From CAG-177 sp003514385 (GTDB lineage Bacteria > Bacillota > Clostridia > Oscillospirales > Acutalibacteraceae): a DNA stretch of 48,143 nt. The stretch spans positions 1 through 48,143 of the forward strand of contig JBPPLN010000004.1 of assembly GCA_051920445.1 (NCBI GenBank). The letters are read 5' to 3'. Every line of letters begins with the position of its first letter. The first letter of the stretch is position 1. The translations under genes were made by a program, and so were the position numbers. The notes under the pieces were generated by a model. That model did not search any database. It saw only the letters and a program-made list of their open reading frames with translations, and had not been told where the DNA came from. Of the stretch, positions 7,878 to 15,800 are shown piece after piece.

Positions 7878-8354
7878 TTAGCCAACATAAATTATTTTTC
7901 TTGGTATATCCATATTCAAGGGAATATAATACCATATATTAGTTGTGGTGTATTTCACGGTCGTTTCGACCTCCCATACGGAATTTTCTGTAACCCAAGG
8001 TGCAGCATCTATTACTACTTTATATTTTGGTTTTGTTATAATTCGTCTTTGATCGTTTTCGTCAATCAAAACAAACTTATAATCATCATTCTCTATGTAT
8101 ACATTACCTTCTACGTTTCCCACATAGTTTACCTTTCTTTTATTTACAGCAAGGGCTGATATGCCGTCAATTTTTTCAATTTTAGTATATTCATTTGGAT
8201 GAAACGCTGTAAATAGAAAGAAAAGTATTGCCAAACCACAACAAACAATGATACATACATGCGTAGTTATAAAGAAATATTGTTTTCGCTTAATTTTAAC
8301 GAAAGAGAAAATTAAAAGTATTATGAAAGGAATAGTAAGAAAAATATATAACAT
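7878..8354 (-). CDS. small membrane protein, unknown
   Basis: From the ATG at 8354 (MLYIFLTIPF) this is about 158 residues. Two hydrophobic segments lie near the N-terminus, followed by an extracellular or soluble domain with VGNVEGNVYIENDDYKF. A longer reading from a GTG at 8408 would begin inside the A palindrome, as any frame through that repeat does (VSILTP). I therefore reject it, although the ribosome binding site for the ATG is only moderate. Function is unknown. Confidence 0.6.
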   Translation of the reverse strand: MLYIFLTIPFIILLIFSFVKIKRKQYFFITTHVCIIVCCGLAILFFLFTAFHPNEYTKIEKIDGISALAVNKRKVNYVGNVEGNVYIENDDYKFVLIDENDQRRIITKPKYKVVIDAAPWVTENSVWEVETTVKYTTTNIWYYIPLNMDIPRKIIYVG

Positions 8355-8372
8355 GAGAATTAAGTTTTCCTT

Positions 8373-8387
8373 GTCCGGCACTCGGAC
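8373..8387. repeat. GTCCGG...CGGAC hairpin, leader-module copy
   Basis: GTCCGGCACTCGGAC is nearly identical to the copy at 7262. It sits between A copy 4 and the start of the 7878-8354 gene. Confidence 0.5.
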
Positions 8388-8393
8388 GGTTGG

Positions 8394-8407
8394 TGTCAAT
8401 ATTGACA
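8394..8407. promoter_or_regulatory. A palindrome, copy 4
   Basis: A perfect TGTCAATATTGACA with GG/CC arms, 40 bp upstream of the ATG at 8354. It is paired with D copy 3 at the short spacing. Confidence 0.9.
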
Positions 8408-8417
8408 CCTATTAAAG

Positions 8418-8440
8418 AAATGGCTTAACAGCGCTGTTTA
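8418..8440. repeat. D element, copy 3
   Basis: AAATGGCTTAACAGCGCTGT followed by TTA; it contains the 12-bp palindrome AACAGCGCTGTT. It follows directly after the stop of 8441-8710 and is 13 nt from A copy 4. Confidence 0.6.
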
Positions 8441-8710
8441 TCAGGTATTTTCGTTTATATTTTTAAATTCGTTTTCAGCGTCTTTTGTAAATTTCACAGC
8501 GTCCGCTATCTCGCAATCAGACTGATTATTTACGATTTTAAAAAACGCTGCCTCACATTTATCTTTTAATTCTTCTTTTGCAGCGTCATCAATTTCCTGC
8601 AAGGTTATATCCATTTCAAGAAGTTCTTTACAAAAAGATTGATACGATTCTGCGTCGGTTAAAAGTGTATCTAAATAAGCTGATAATACAAGAGCTTCTC
8701 GTTTTGTCAT
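8441..8710 (-). CDS. small acidic hypothetical protein
   Basis: This 89-residue, soluble, largely helical protein is rich in Asp and Glu (LLEMDITLQEIDDAAKEELKDK). The ATG at 8710 follows AAAGGACAATAA. No family is recognised. It is a single-gene unit ending in D element 3 and A palindrome 4. Confidence 0.6.
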   Translation of the reverse strand: MTKREALVLSAYLDTLLTDAESYQSFCKELLEMDITLQEIDDAAKEELKDKCEAAFFKIVNNQSDCEIADAVKFTKDAENEFKNINENT

Positions 8711-8839
8711 TTATTGTCCTTTCTAAAAGCCCAACTCTAACCTTACTTGTCGGGCATTTGAAATACACAGTTTTTATGCTAATGCAAAGGAATAGAAGGG
8801 AAAATATTATAACCACGCCCAATGATAATACAGGCGGTG

Positions 8840-9817
8840 TTATCTTTCATTAAGTAACGATTGTATTTCATCTAACGAAATATCATTTTGCTTTGTTATT
8901 TTATTACAGTATTTTTCAATCGGATTTTCGTTTTGCTGTTGCCGAGTATGAACAAAAGGTTTAATAAGACTGTCATACCGCCTCTGAATCATCGTGCTAT
9001 AAAAGCCCTTTTGCGTGTCTGATAAATACGGCGTCTGATCGATAACTTGATTTATTTTGTTAAAATCAATTACAGACGATAATTTATCAAAAGCCTTCAT
9101 CATATCTGAATTGTTTGTATTTGCTTTTATGAACTCACCATAATTGATCTTTTTTCCGGTTTCTTTATCCAAAAACGCAGACTGCGGAAATTCAAAAATT
9201 CTCTTTTGAATTTCTTCTTCAGAACTTAATATACCTTGCATCTTTGAAACAGATAACGCCGGATATAAGCAAGAGCCGCAGTCATAAATTGGTGCTAACC
9301 GCAACTCACCCGCCTTAACATCATTCAGAAAACCCCAGTTACCGGCATGACGGTCGAAGTTGCCAAGAAGCGTATCAACTGCAAAGGTGTCCCAAAACCT
9401 TTCTATAAATGCCGGATTCTGTAGTTGCGGCAATGTCTGATATGTTTGTAGCACATCCTGTAATACCGGGTGTCTGCCGGATGCTTCGCTTGAAATATCA
9501 GCGTTCTGTATCATGTTAAACTTAACAAGCCGGTTATAAGGATCAGTAAAATCCTTGCAGGCAACGGCGATCCGGCCGTTGCTCTCCCCTAACAAGGTTT
9601 GTTGTGCCTCTACTCCGGGAATCTGCAATTCATTGATTATGTGGCAACTGATATATTCAGAAAATGAGCTGTTGGAATACTCCGTATTCAGGTCGTTTTT
9701 TATATCCGTCTTGGCAGGATATTTTATCATATATATATCGTCGTTGTATGCGACAGCATATTTTTTGGCCGCACCGTCATAGAACTCATTCACTTTTTTC
9801 AAGCGGTCAAAATCCAT
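8840..9817 (-). CDS. HipA/CtkA-like serine/threonine kinase
   Basis: This protein of about 325 residues has the HipA-family C-terminal kinase core. The catalytic-loop motif LLGNFDRHAGNWGFL (Asp155, His157, Asn160 from this start) is followed by the metal-binding motif LAPIYDCGS (Asp179), equivalent to DFG. HipA and CtkA kinases phosphorylate cellular proteins and slow growth. The ATG at 9817 is chosen for AAAGGTGA just upstream; a longer frame would cross the regulatory palindromes. No HipB-like partner lies next to it. A good promoter (9904-9932) and two operator-like inverted repeats lie upstream. Role as a stand-alone toxin or signalling kinase is inferred. Confidence 0.8.
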   Translation of the reverse strand: MDFDRLKKVNEFYDGAAKKYAVAYNDDIYMIKYPAKTDIKNDLNTEYSNSSFSEYISCHIINELQIPGVEAQQTLLGESNGRIAVACKDFTDPYNRLVKFNMIQNADISSEASGRHPVLQDVLQTYQTLPQLQNPAFIERFWDTFAVDTLLGNFDRHAGNWGFLNDVKAGELRLAPIYDCGSCLYPALSVSKMQGILSSEEEIQKRIFEFPQSAFLDKETGKKINYGEFIKANTNNSDMMKAFDKLSSVIDFNKINQVIDQTPYLSDTQKGFYSTMIQRRYDSLIKPFVHTRQQQNENPIEKYCNKITKQNDISLDEIQSLLNER

Positions 9818-9834
9818 AAAATCACCTTTTTTCA

Positions 9835-9852
9835 GTGCGCTATATAGCGCAC
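9835..9852. promoter_or_regulatory. 18-bp perfect palindrome upstream of kinase gene
   Basis: GTGCGCTATATAGCGCAC lies between the promoter and the ribosome binding site. A second stem (GCCGTTTT...AAAACGGC, 9853-9881) is next to it. An operator or RNA control element for the kinase is likely. Confidence 0.65.
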
Positions 9853-9903
9853 GCCGTTTTATCGCTGCGCAACAAAACGGCGCAGTAAACATTTGTTTGT
9901 TTC

Positions 9904-9932
9904 ATATTATTATAATTTCACAAAAAAGTCAA
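9904..9932 (-). promoter_or_regulatory. promoter of the kinase gene
   Basis: -35 TTGACT (9927-9932), 17-bp spacer, -10 TAATAT (9904-9909). The inverted repeat TTTGTGT...ACACAAA (9936-9956) abuts the -35 and may be an operator. Confidence 0.65.
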
Positions 9933-9979
9933 TAGTTTGTGTGTAAATTACACAAATAAATTTTAAATTTTTTTATCTA

Positions 9980-11230
9980 TTATCCAAAATCGCTTTTCAC
10001 CTGATTATGCCAATAAAAATTATCCGTCAATGAATTATATAATGCGGTCTTTATGTAAGCCGGTATATTAACGATCTTGGTCGTTGTATTCATAAGATTA
10101 TCAATAACATACTCGATATTCTCGTATGTCAGTTTTAAAAATCTGCTCTTAACCACTTCTTTTGGCATTTCTTCTTTGCCAATCTTAATAAACTCAGTAT
10201 TTGCAGTTACGGTATCAAGAACGATATTAAATACCACTTCGGCTAAATTTCTAAAATCCTCATCTGCGTTACCAATCAAAATATCATAATCAATATTATC
10301 TTTTATGATGTCTGTATAAATACTGCGTTCTTCCATTAGGCGATCTGCTTCGGCCTTTTCATCACTAATTGTTTTTTCTGATTTTTTAGAAACAAAATCA
10401 GTATAATCCCTTGATTCTACGCGCTTTTTGGATGTGGTGTCAATATTGACACTTTCATTTTTGCTTGACGATTCTACAGCTTGTCCGTTACTTTTAACCG
10501 CTGCTTTTCGTTCCTGAATCTCCTGACGGCGTTCTATTTCCTGTTGTCCTTTTGCTTCATCCGGCAGGTCATTAATATAATAAATATTATTCGAGAAACG
10601 GCCTTGATATTTTGTTTGCTGTACTTCGATATAGTTATACTGAATAAGCTCTCTGATATAGCGCTGAAAACTATTAATCGTAAACTGCATGTGATAACAA
10701 ATCGTTTTTCTGGACGGAATGGCCGTTGTTCCGTTCCCGGCAAAGCTGCAAAAATAAGCATAAAGAGCTTTAGCCTTGTAATGCAGCCTATCATCAAGCA
10801 TTACGGCTTTTGGTACAGTTCCATAGCCCATTGACTTGATTCCACGGGCTATTAAAATATCTTCTGCGTTTTCTGTTATAGCAGCCTCTTTAAGTTTCGG
10901 TGGCCTTGAAACGATTGTATATGTATTTGGGAATGGGTACTTGTCCCCTCTTGTGGCTTTGATATAGCCCTGATCTATCAGTTCTTTTTGATATTTATAA
11001 TACGTCTCTTTGCTCATTTTCAAATCAGCAAGGATCTTGCTGCGGCGAGGATATGCGGTTGTTCCGTTCCCGGCATAAGAGCATAAATAGGCATAAAGAG
11101 CTTTGGCGCCGATACACAAATCGGTGTCGGTTGTTACGATTTTTGCTATAATTCCGAAGCCTTTACAGTCTACGCCTTCGACTGTAATAATGTCGGCGAT
11201 TTTAGGCTGCTCCTTCGCCAATGCTCTCAC
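9980..11230 (-). CDS. putative replication initiator with two winged-helix domains
   Basis: This 416-residue protein has two related N-terminal winged-helix units, at about residues 22-115 and 132-225. Both contain AKALYAY-F/L-CS-Y/F-AGNGTTA, followed by a recognition-helix region. A charged linker and a helical C-terminal domain follow. Double winged helices are typical of iteron-plasmid initiators, and an iteron array lies about 0.5 kb upstream. The start is GTG with AAAGG close by. A hairpin with a T-run sits immediately upstream, and a divergent small RNA lies further out, suggesting copy-number control. Unusually, an A palindrome lies inside the gene (10438-10451), encoding VNIDT. Confidence 0.72.
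   Translation of the reverse strand: MRALAKEQPKIADIITVEGVDCKGFGIIAKIVTTDTDLCIGAKALYAYLCSYAGNGTTAYPRRSKILADLKMSKETYYKYQKELIDQGYIKATRGDKYPFPNTYTIVSRPPKLKEAAITENAEDILIARGIKSMGYGTVPKAVMLDDRLHYKAKALYAYFCSFAGNGTTAIPSRKTICYHMQFTINSFQRYIRELIQYNYIEVQQTKYQGRFSNNIYYINDLPDEAKGQQEIERRQEIQERKAAVKSNGQAVESSSKNESVNIDTTSKKRVESRDYTDFVSKKSEKTISDEKAEADRLMEERSIYTDIIKDNIDYDILIGNADEDFRNLAEVVFNIVLDTVTANTEFIKIGKEEMPKEVVKSRFLKLTYENIEYVIDNLMNTTTKIVNIPAYIKTALYNSLTDNFYWHNQVKSDFG
10438..10451. promoter_or_regulatory. A palindrome, copy 5 (inside the replication gene)
   Basis: A perfect TGTCAATATTGACA within the linker-coding part of the initiator gene. It is the only copy in a coding sequence. Conservation here argues for a DNA-binding site rather than a terminator. 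Confidence 0.9.
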
Positions 11231-11259
11231 CTGCCTTTCTAAAACTACTATAAAAACAC

Positions 11260-11297
11260 AAAAAGCCGCTGTGTGTAGGGCTCAACACACTGCGGCT
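11260..11297 (-). terminator. leader terminator/attenuator of the replication gene
   Basis: On the minus strand, AGCCGCAGTGTGT and ACACACAGCGGCT form a 13-bp stem with one mismatch, followed by TTTTTGTGTTTTT. It is about 30 bp upstream of the GTG start. It fits transcriptional attenuation of rep. Confidence 0.7.
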
Positions 11298-11381
11298 CAG
11301 AAATCCTATAATAACAGAAAAATTCCTTGAGATTTGAAAATAAAATAGCGGTATATTTGTGTAAAACTTCGTTCTAAGTGC

Positions 11382-11410
11382 TTGACAGAAAAACAAAAAT
11401 CTACTATAAT
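11382..11410 (+). promoter_or_regulatory. consensus promoter of small RNA
   Basis: TTGACA, 17-bp spacer, TATAAT: a perfect vegetative promoter reading away from the replication gene. Confidence 0.85.
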
Positions 11411-11416
11411 ATAATC

Positions 11417-11612
11417 AAACGCGGAGTTCGTTATTAGCGGAACGTACTTCGCCGCAGGGTGTGAGGTTATGGATCACACTTTGCAGAATGCAAGCGAGTT
11501 GGCGCTCGCTGCACTCAAAACCTTGCTCTAATTTTAGCATTTCGCTACAAATTTGTCAAGGGGCAAGGAACGAAAAATCCAAGGACTAACCAGTTTTGGT
11601 TAGTCCTTTTCA
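11417..11612 (+). ncRNA. structured ~195-nt RNA divergent from the replication gene
   Basis: No convincing reading frame follows the consensus promoter. The sequence can fold into successive stems: GCGGAGT...CTTCGCCGC, GTGTGA...TCACAC, and GCAAGCGAG...CTCGCTGC. It ends in a strong intrinsic terminator, GGACTAACC/GGTTAGTCC plus TTTT. If rep is transcribed from beyond 11612, this RNA is antisense to the rep leader, like the RNAIII-type copy-control RNAs of Firmicutes plasmids that act with a leader attenuator. A possible rep promoter lies near 11635-11670. I do not recognise the RNA family, and the antisense role is inferred. Confidence 0.7.
11583..11610 (+). terminator. intrinsic terminator of small RNA
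   Basis: A 9-bp perfect stem, GGACTAACC/GGTTAGTCC, with a six-base loop and a following T-run. Confidence 0.88.
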
Positions 11613-11663
11613 TTTTGCCTATTTTAAATTATATATTATTTTTTTATGTTCACTTCCATCAAT

Positions 11664-11692
11664 CTATCAAAAAAATTTTTTCTGTTTGATAG
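11664..11692. repeat. inverted repeat in origin region
   Basis: CTATCAAA...TTTGATAG with an A/T-only centre, in a very AT-rich tract next to the iterons. It may be a DNA-unwinding or initiator-binding element. Confidence 0.4.
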
Positions 11693-11745
11693 GTAGATAG
11701 ACTGTTCATAATAAAGCTGTTTTTATTATAACTGTTTATATTAAG

Positions 11746-11970
11746 TTGTCCTAAAAAGCGATGTCCTGTTTTCTGATGTCCTGTTTATTGATGTACTGTT
11801 TTTTAATACACGGAGTTCGATTTTTTGTTGTCCTAAAATTTGATACACGGTACGTTGTCCTAATTTTTGATACACGGTAAAATGGCTTTGTTATGCGGTT
11901 TATCTTGATGTCCTAAAATTTGATACACGGCTGATGTCCTATTTTCTGATACACGAAAATTAGGACACGA
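11746..11970. other. iteron array, probable replication origin
   Basis: At least eight directly repeated units start G-A/T-TGTCCT (11746, 11760, 11776, 11790, 11827, 11854, 11907 and 11933). The better copies extend to TTTGATACACGG, giving a unit of about 24 bp. An inverted partial copy follows (TTAGGACAC, 11960). Several units are truncated or degenerate at the left end. The array lies upstream of the double winged-helix initiator gene in AT-rich DNA, as expected for an iteron origin. A D element (11879-11902) interrupts it. No gene lies in 11613-12068. Confidence 0.75.
11879..11902. repeat. D element, copy 5 (within iterons)
   Basis: AAAATGGCTTTGTTATGCGG followed by TTTA. It is the only D copy with no A palindrome beside it, and it lies between two iterons. 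Confidence 0.55.
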
Positions 11971-12013
11971 ATAATTCAGTAATTATGGAAAATAATATAA
12001 TGTGCCTAATGTA

Positions 12014-12042
12014 TTGACAAAAGGCACAAACGGTAATATAAT
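12014..12042 (+). promoter_or_regulatory. promoter/operator of the toxin-antitoxin operon
   Basis: TTGACA, 17-bp spacer, TATAAT. The inverted repeat GTGCCT...AGGCAC (12003-12027) brackets the -35, as expected for autorepression by a RelB-type antitoxin. Confidence 0.85.
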
Positions 12043-12068
12043 AATAATGACCGGAAAGGAGTGGTATT

Positions 12069-12344
12069 ATGGCACCGGTAAGCACAAACATTAAGATTGA
12101 TCCTGAACTCAAAAAAGAAGCTCAAGAATTGTTTAATGAGTTAGGAATGAATTTGACTACTGCGGTTAATATCTTTTTAGCACAAGCTGTAAGAGAACAG
12201 GCGATTCCTTTTAAAGTTGGAATGGATATTCCTAATGAAGAAACAAAGGCTGCTATTAAAGAAGTTGAAGAAATGATTGCAGATCCGTCTAAAGGCAAGT
12301 CCTTTAATGATGTTGATACTATGATGAAGGAGCTGCTTGCCTAA
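12069..12344 (+). CDS. RelB/DinJ family antitoxin
   Basis: This 91-residue protein has an N-terminal ribbon-helix-helix (STNIKIDPELKKEAQELFNE...GMNLTTAVNIFLAQAV), the standard RelB/DinJ DNA-binding and dimerisation domain. Its C-terminal half is acidic (IPNEETKAAIKEVEEM) and would wrap the toxin. It should neutralise the adjacent YafQ-type toxin and repress the operon through the inverted repeat at the promoter. The ATG follows AAAGGAGTGGTATT. The two genes are one nucleotide apart and on the plus strand, unlike most of the element, so this is a self-contained module. Confidence 0.92.
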   Translation: MAPVSTNIKIDPELKKEAQELFNELGMNLTTAVNIFLAQAVREQAIPFKVGMDIPNEETKAAIKEVEEMIADPSKGKSFNDVDTMMKELLA

Positions 12345-12345
12345 A

Positions 12346-12618
12346 ATGTATTCAATTAAACCAACTACTAAATTTCAAAAAGATTTAAAACGAATAAAGC
12401 GCAGAGGTTATGATTTATCTTTACTGACTGATATTATTAAAAAGCTGGCAAACGGTGAAGCTCTGCCTGAAAAAAATAAAGATCATACTTTAGGTGGTAA
12501 TTATCAGTCTTGTCGGGAATGTCATATTACACCTGATTGGTTATTGATTTATCAGATTCATGAAGAAACTTTAATCTTATATCTCACTCGAACAGGCAGT
12601 CATAGCGATTTATTTTGA
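12346..12618 (+). CDS. YafQ/RelE-superfamily mRNA interferase toxin
   Basis: This 90-residue protein begins MYSIKPTTKFQKDLKRIKRRGYD and ends YLTRTGSHSDLF, matching the YafQ type of ribosome-dependent endoribonuclease. The basic N-terminal helix, LGGNYQSCRECHITPDWLLIYQI and the C-terminal TGSHSDLF are characteristic. The ATG at 12346 is chosen, one base after the antitoxin stop and with AAGGAGC upstream; a TTG at 12337 would overlap. The pair probably stabilises the plasmid after segregation. Confidence 0.9.
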   Translation: MYSIKPTTKFQKDLKRIKRRGYDLSLLTDIIKKLANGEALPEKNKDHTLGGNYQSCRECHITPDWLLIYQIHEETLILYLTRTGSHSDLF

Positions 12619-12624
12619 ACTGTG

Positions 12625-12689
12625 TGTAATTCAAATATTGCGCTGCAGCTCAGCCGATCAGATCTTTCAGGTTCCATTTTTGAATTACA
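12625..12689. repeat. E element, copy 1 (65 bp)
   Basis: TGTAATTCAAA...TTTTGAATTACA, 65 bp, with an internal CGCTGCAGC and CCGATCAG. It lies between the convergent toxin and relaxase genes, 23 nt from A copy 6. Confidence 0.85.
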
Positions 12690-12703
12690 AATGAAATAAA
12701 AAA

Positions 12704-12735
12704 ATAGGGGGGTGTCAATATTGACACCCCCCTAT
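12704..12735. terminator. A palindrome, copy 6, in a perfect 46-bp palindrome (bidirectional terminator)
   Basis: The A core (12713-12726) is extended on both sides by six G/C pairs, TA and seven A/T pairs. The result is a perfect palindrome of about 46 bp (about 12697-12742). A strong GC stem is followed by a T7 run on either strand. It sits between the convergent toxin and relaxase genes and should terminate both. Confidence 0.85.
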
Positions 12736-12746
12736 TTTTTTGCCCG

Positions 12747-12770
12747 AAAACGGCTTAACAGAGCCATTTA
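12747..12770. repeat. D element, copy 4
   Basis: AAAACGGCTTAACAGAGCCA followed by TTTA. It is 24 nt from A copy 6 (long spacing) and just beyond the relaxase stop. Confidence 0.6.
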
Positions 12771-12801
12771 ACGAAAAAACATTTTTTATTTTTTTGAAAA
12801 A

Positions 12802-15800
12802 TTACTCGCGTTCTTCTTCCATCATTCGCTGAAGTTTTGCATAGACAATTTGATTTAAAATATTCTCGTGAGTACGATAATCGCGTGCGAGTTCTGACAT
12901 TAACCGTTGTAAACTATACGCAACTTCATAAGGAATATGAAATTTAGGCAATGATATTCGATGTCCAGATGGACGGTTTAATAAATATCTTGCGCCGGCA
13001 TGCCCCTTATTTGCGGCACTTGTAAGATACTGATTTGCAAGCTCGCGATCCGGGCTTATAAATTTATTTCCATAAAAGTATACTTTTCCAAGTTGGTACA
13101 TTGCGTATTCGTTTCCTTGTTCAGCGGCAATTTTAAGATAATCCATTCCTTTAAGACAGTGCCGTATATTATCTTTATCTGAAAGATAGAGAACACCCAA
13201 ATTATATTCTGCTGTGGATAGACCTTTGCCGGTTGCTTTCAAATAATATTTTTCAGCTTTTTTAAAATCAAAGAAATCAGCCTGTGAATAAAAATTTCCG
13301 AGTTTTATATTAGCGAAAACATTATCTTTATTGGATAAGTCGATTAAGTAATTGATACCTTTTTGGATCTCACCGTTTGCCAAATAATAAGAAGCAAGTT
13401 TAAATTTTGCCGGCTCATTATTTTGGTCTGCGGCGGATGATAAATAATCAATTCCTTTTTGTATTTCTTCGTTATCAAGATAATATACCCCAAGTCTATA
13501 TTGAGCAAATTGATTACCTTTTTCTGCGGCAGAGGAAAGTAGTCCTATACCTTTGTCAACATCGCCGTTACTAAAATAATAATTTCCGAGTTTATATTCA
13601 GCAACAGACTTTATATTATTAATATTGTCCTTTCCATCTTCGTTTTTTATTTCAGTATTAATAACGGTATTAAGATATTTAATACCTTCCTCGATGTTAT
13701 TATGATTGAGATAATACGCACCCAGTTTATATTGTGCAAAAGGACTTCCTTGTTCAGCGGCAGCGGTTAGCAAATCAATACCTTTTTCTATATTATCGTT
13801 ATCAAGAAAAAATGCACCAAGCCTGTATTGGGCTGACGATTTAAGTTGTTGCACATAGCTATCTTCAGACTCAGAATTAATGATAGTTTCAAGATAAGAA
13901 ATGCCCTTATCTGTGTTACCGGCTTTAAGGTAATATGCACCGAGTTTATATTGAGCAAAAAGGTTGTTGTGAGCTGCTGCGGATTCAAGGAGCTTGATAC
14001 CTTTTTCAATTTCATTATGTTCAAGATAAAAGGAGCCGAGTGTATATTGAGCCGATACCTTCAGGCTTTTTATTATTTCTTCGTCGGTTTCTACCTTAAT
14101 AATATGCGTAAGATAATCAACACCCTTTTTGTTATCGTCGGTTTTAAGGTAATAAGCACCGAGTTTGTATTGAGCGAAAAGATTATCTTGTTCAGCTGAC
14201 GATATGAGAAGTTTAAGCCCTTTTTCAATTTCGCCATTATCAAGGTAATAAGCGCCGAGCCTGTATTGAGCAAACAAGTTATTCTGATCGGCTGCGGCCG
14301 TGAGATATTTAATTCCGTTTTCAGTATCATTTTTTTCAAGATAATAGGTGCCGAGTTTGTATTGTGCATAAGGATTATCTTGTTCTGCCGCATCACTGAG
14401 AAATTTAATTCCCAGTTCTGTTTCTTCATTTTCAAGATAGTAAGCGCCAAGTTTATATTGCGCAAATTGATTGCCTTGTGCTGCCGCCGCATCTAAATAT
14501 TTTAACGCCTTTTCTGTCTCACCATTATCCATATAAAGTTTGCCGAGATTATATTGTGCCTGCACGTTATTGTTATCATCGGCTGACTGATGGAGCAGTT
14601 CAAAGGCTTTTTTTATTTTCTCCGGGTCGTCTTTATTCTGAATATATATATCTGCCAGAGCACAAGCGGCCATATCATTACCGCCTTGATAAGATAATTC
14701 AAGGTATTTTATGGCTTCGTCTATGTTTATATCGCATCCTTTTCCTCGCAGAAACATCTGGCCGACACGATATTGTAAAAAGTCATCCGGTCTTGTTTCG
14801 ATTGATTCAAGAAAACCGCTGAGGGCAGTTTTATAATTTTCCTGTGAAGATTCGTTATCTGCCTGAGTGCCTAATCCCTTTTCGAGCATATACGCTTTTT
14901 TATAAAAAGCACAAGGCATTTTATTCTTTTCACAGACATCAGAATAATAGTGAAATGATTTTTTTAGATCTTTATCAACAACATCTTTTTCACCGTTCTC
15001 ATAAAATTTTGCAAGGTAAAAGAGGGAATAAACATTGTCATCGGAAATAGAAAAGTGATTAAAAGCCTTTTGCTTATTTTTCTCTGTACCTTGCCCGTAG
15101 TAATACATTTTACCGATTCGATAATTGAGATAGGATAAACTGGTAGTTTGTTTTTTATCTGTGCTTTCTTGGTTTGTTATTTTAGCAGCTTCTTTTTCAA
15201 ATGCTTGCAAAGCCCTTTTATAGAGTTCAAATGAAAGTGCAGAATTGGCCGTGCAGCCTAACCCTTTTGCATAACAGTTAGCCAAGTCATGGATTGCGTA
15301 TGCGTTACCGGCCTGTGCTTCATCTTTCAAAAGTTCAAAAGCAACCTGATGATCCGGGGCAATATTTTTAGTTCCATAAAGAGCCCGTTTTGCACGTTTG
15401 TACTTTTCGCTAAATTCAAGATATGTTGATTCTTCAAAAGCGGAAAGGTATTCATTGATTTCTTCGTCTGATAGTGAATTTTCAGTATACTCCGCATTTT
15501 CTAAATCCTCAATATCAACGTTTGATAAATCGGGCTCTGCCGGTTCCGGGATATTATCTATTGAAATTTCTTCTTCCGGGATTTCGGAATCATCTTTAAA
15601 TTCATCTAAATCTATAATATTGCTTTTGGCAAGCTCTTTAAGATTTTTTAATATGATATTTCCGCAACGGCTGTAAAGATCTCTTATTTTGTTATCAGCA
15701 AAATTATTGTTTCCGCCACCGTAAGCGGTTTGGTACATTTGCTGTTGTTCTGAGAGATATTCTTGTAGTTTTTCAAAGTCATCCCGGTGATACTGTTTCA

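Noticed and set aside
8355..8408. GTG start inside an A palindrome for the 7878 gene (and likewise 44260-44298)
   Set aside because: Any frame through the palindrome reads VSILTP. ATG codons lie downstream, and the 44259 one has a good ribosome binding site.
11103..11396. Frames in the rep leader on both strands
   Set aside because: They run through the attenuator hairpin and the small-RNA promoter and have no ribosome binding site.
13788..14496. Several frames inside the Sel1-coding part of the relaxase gene
   Set aside because: They are shadows of the near-identical repeats in the true frame.
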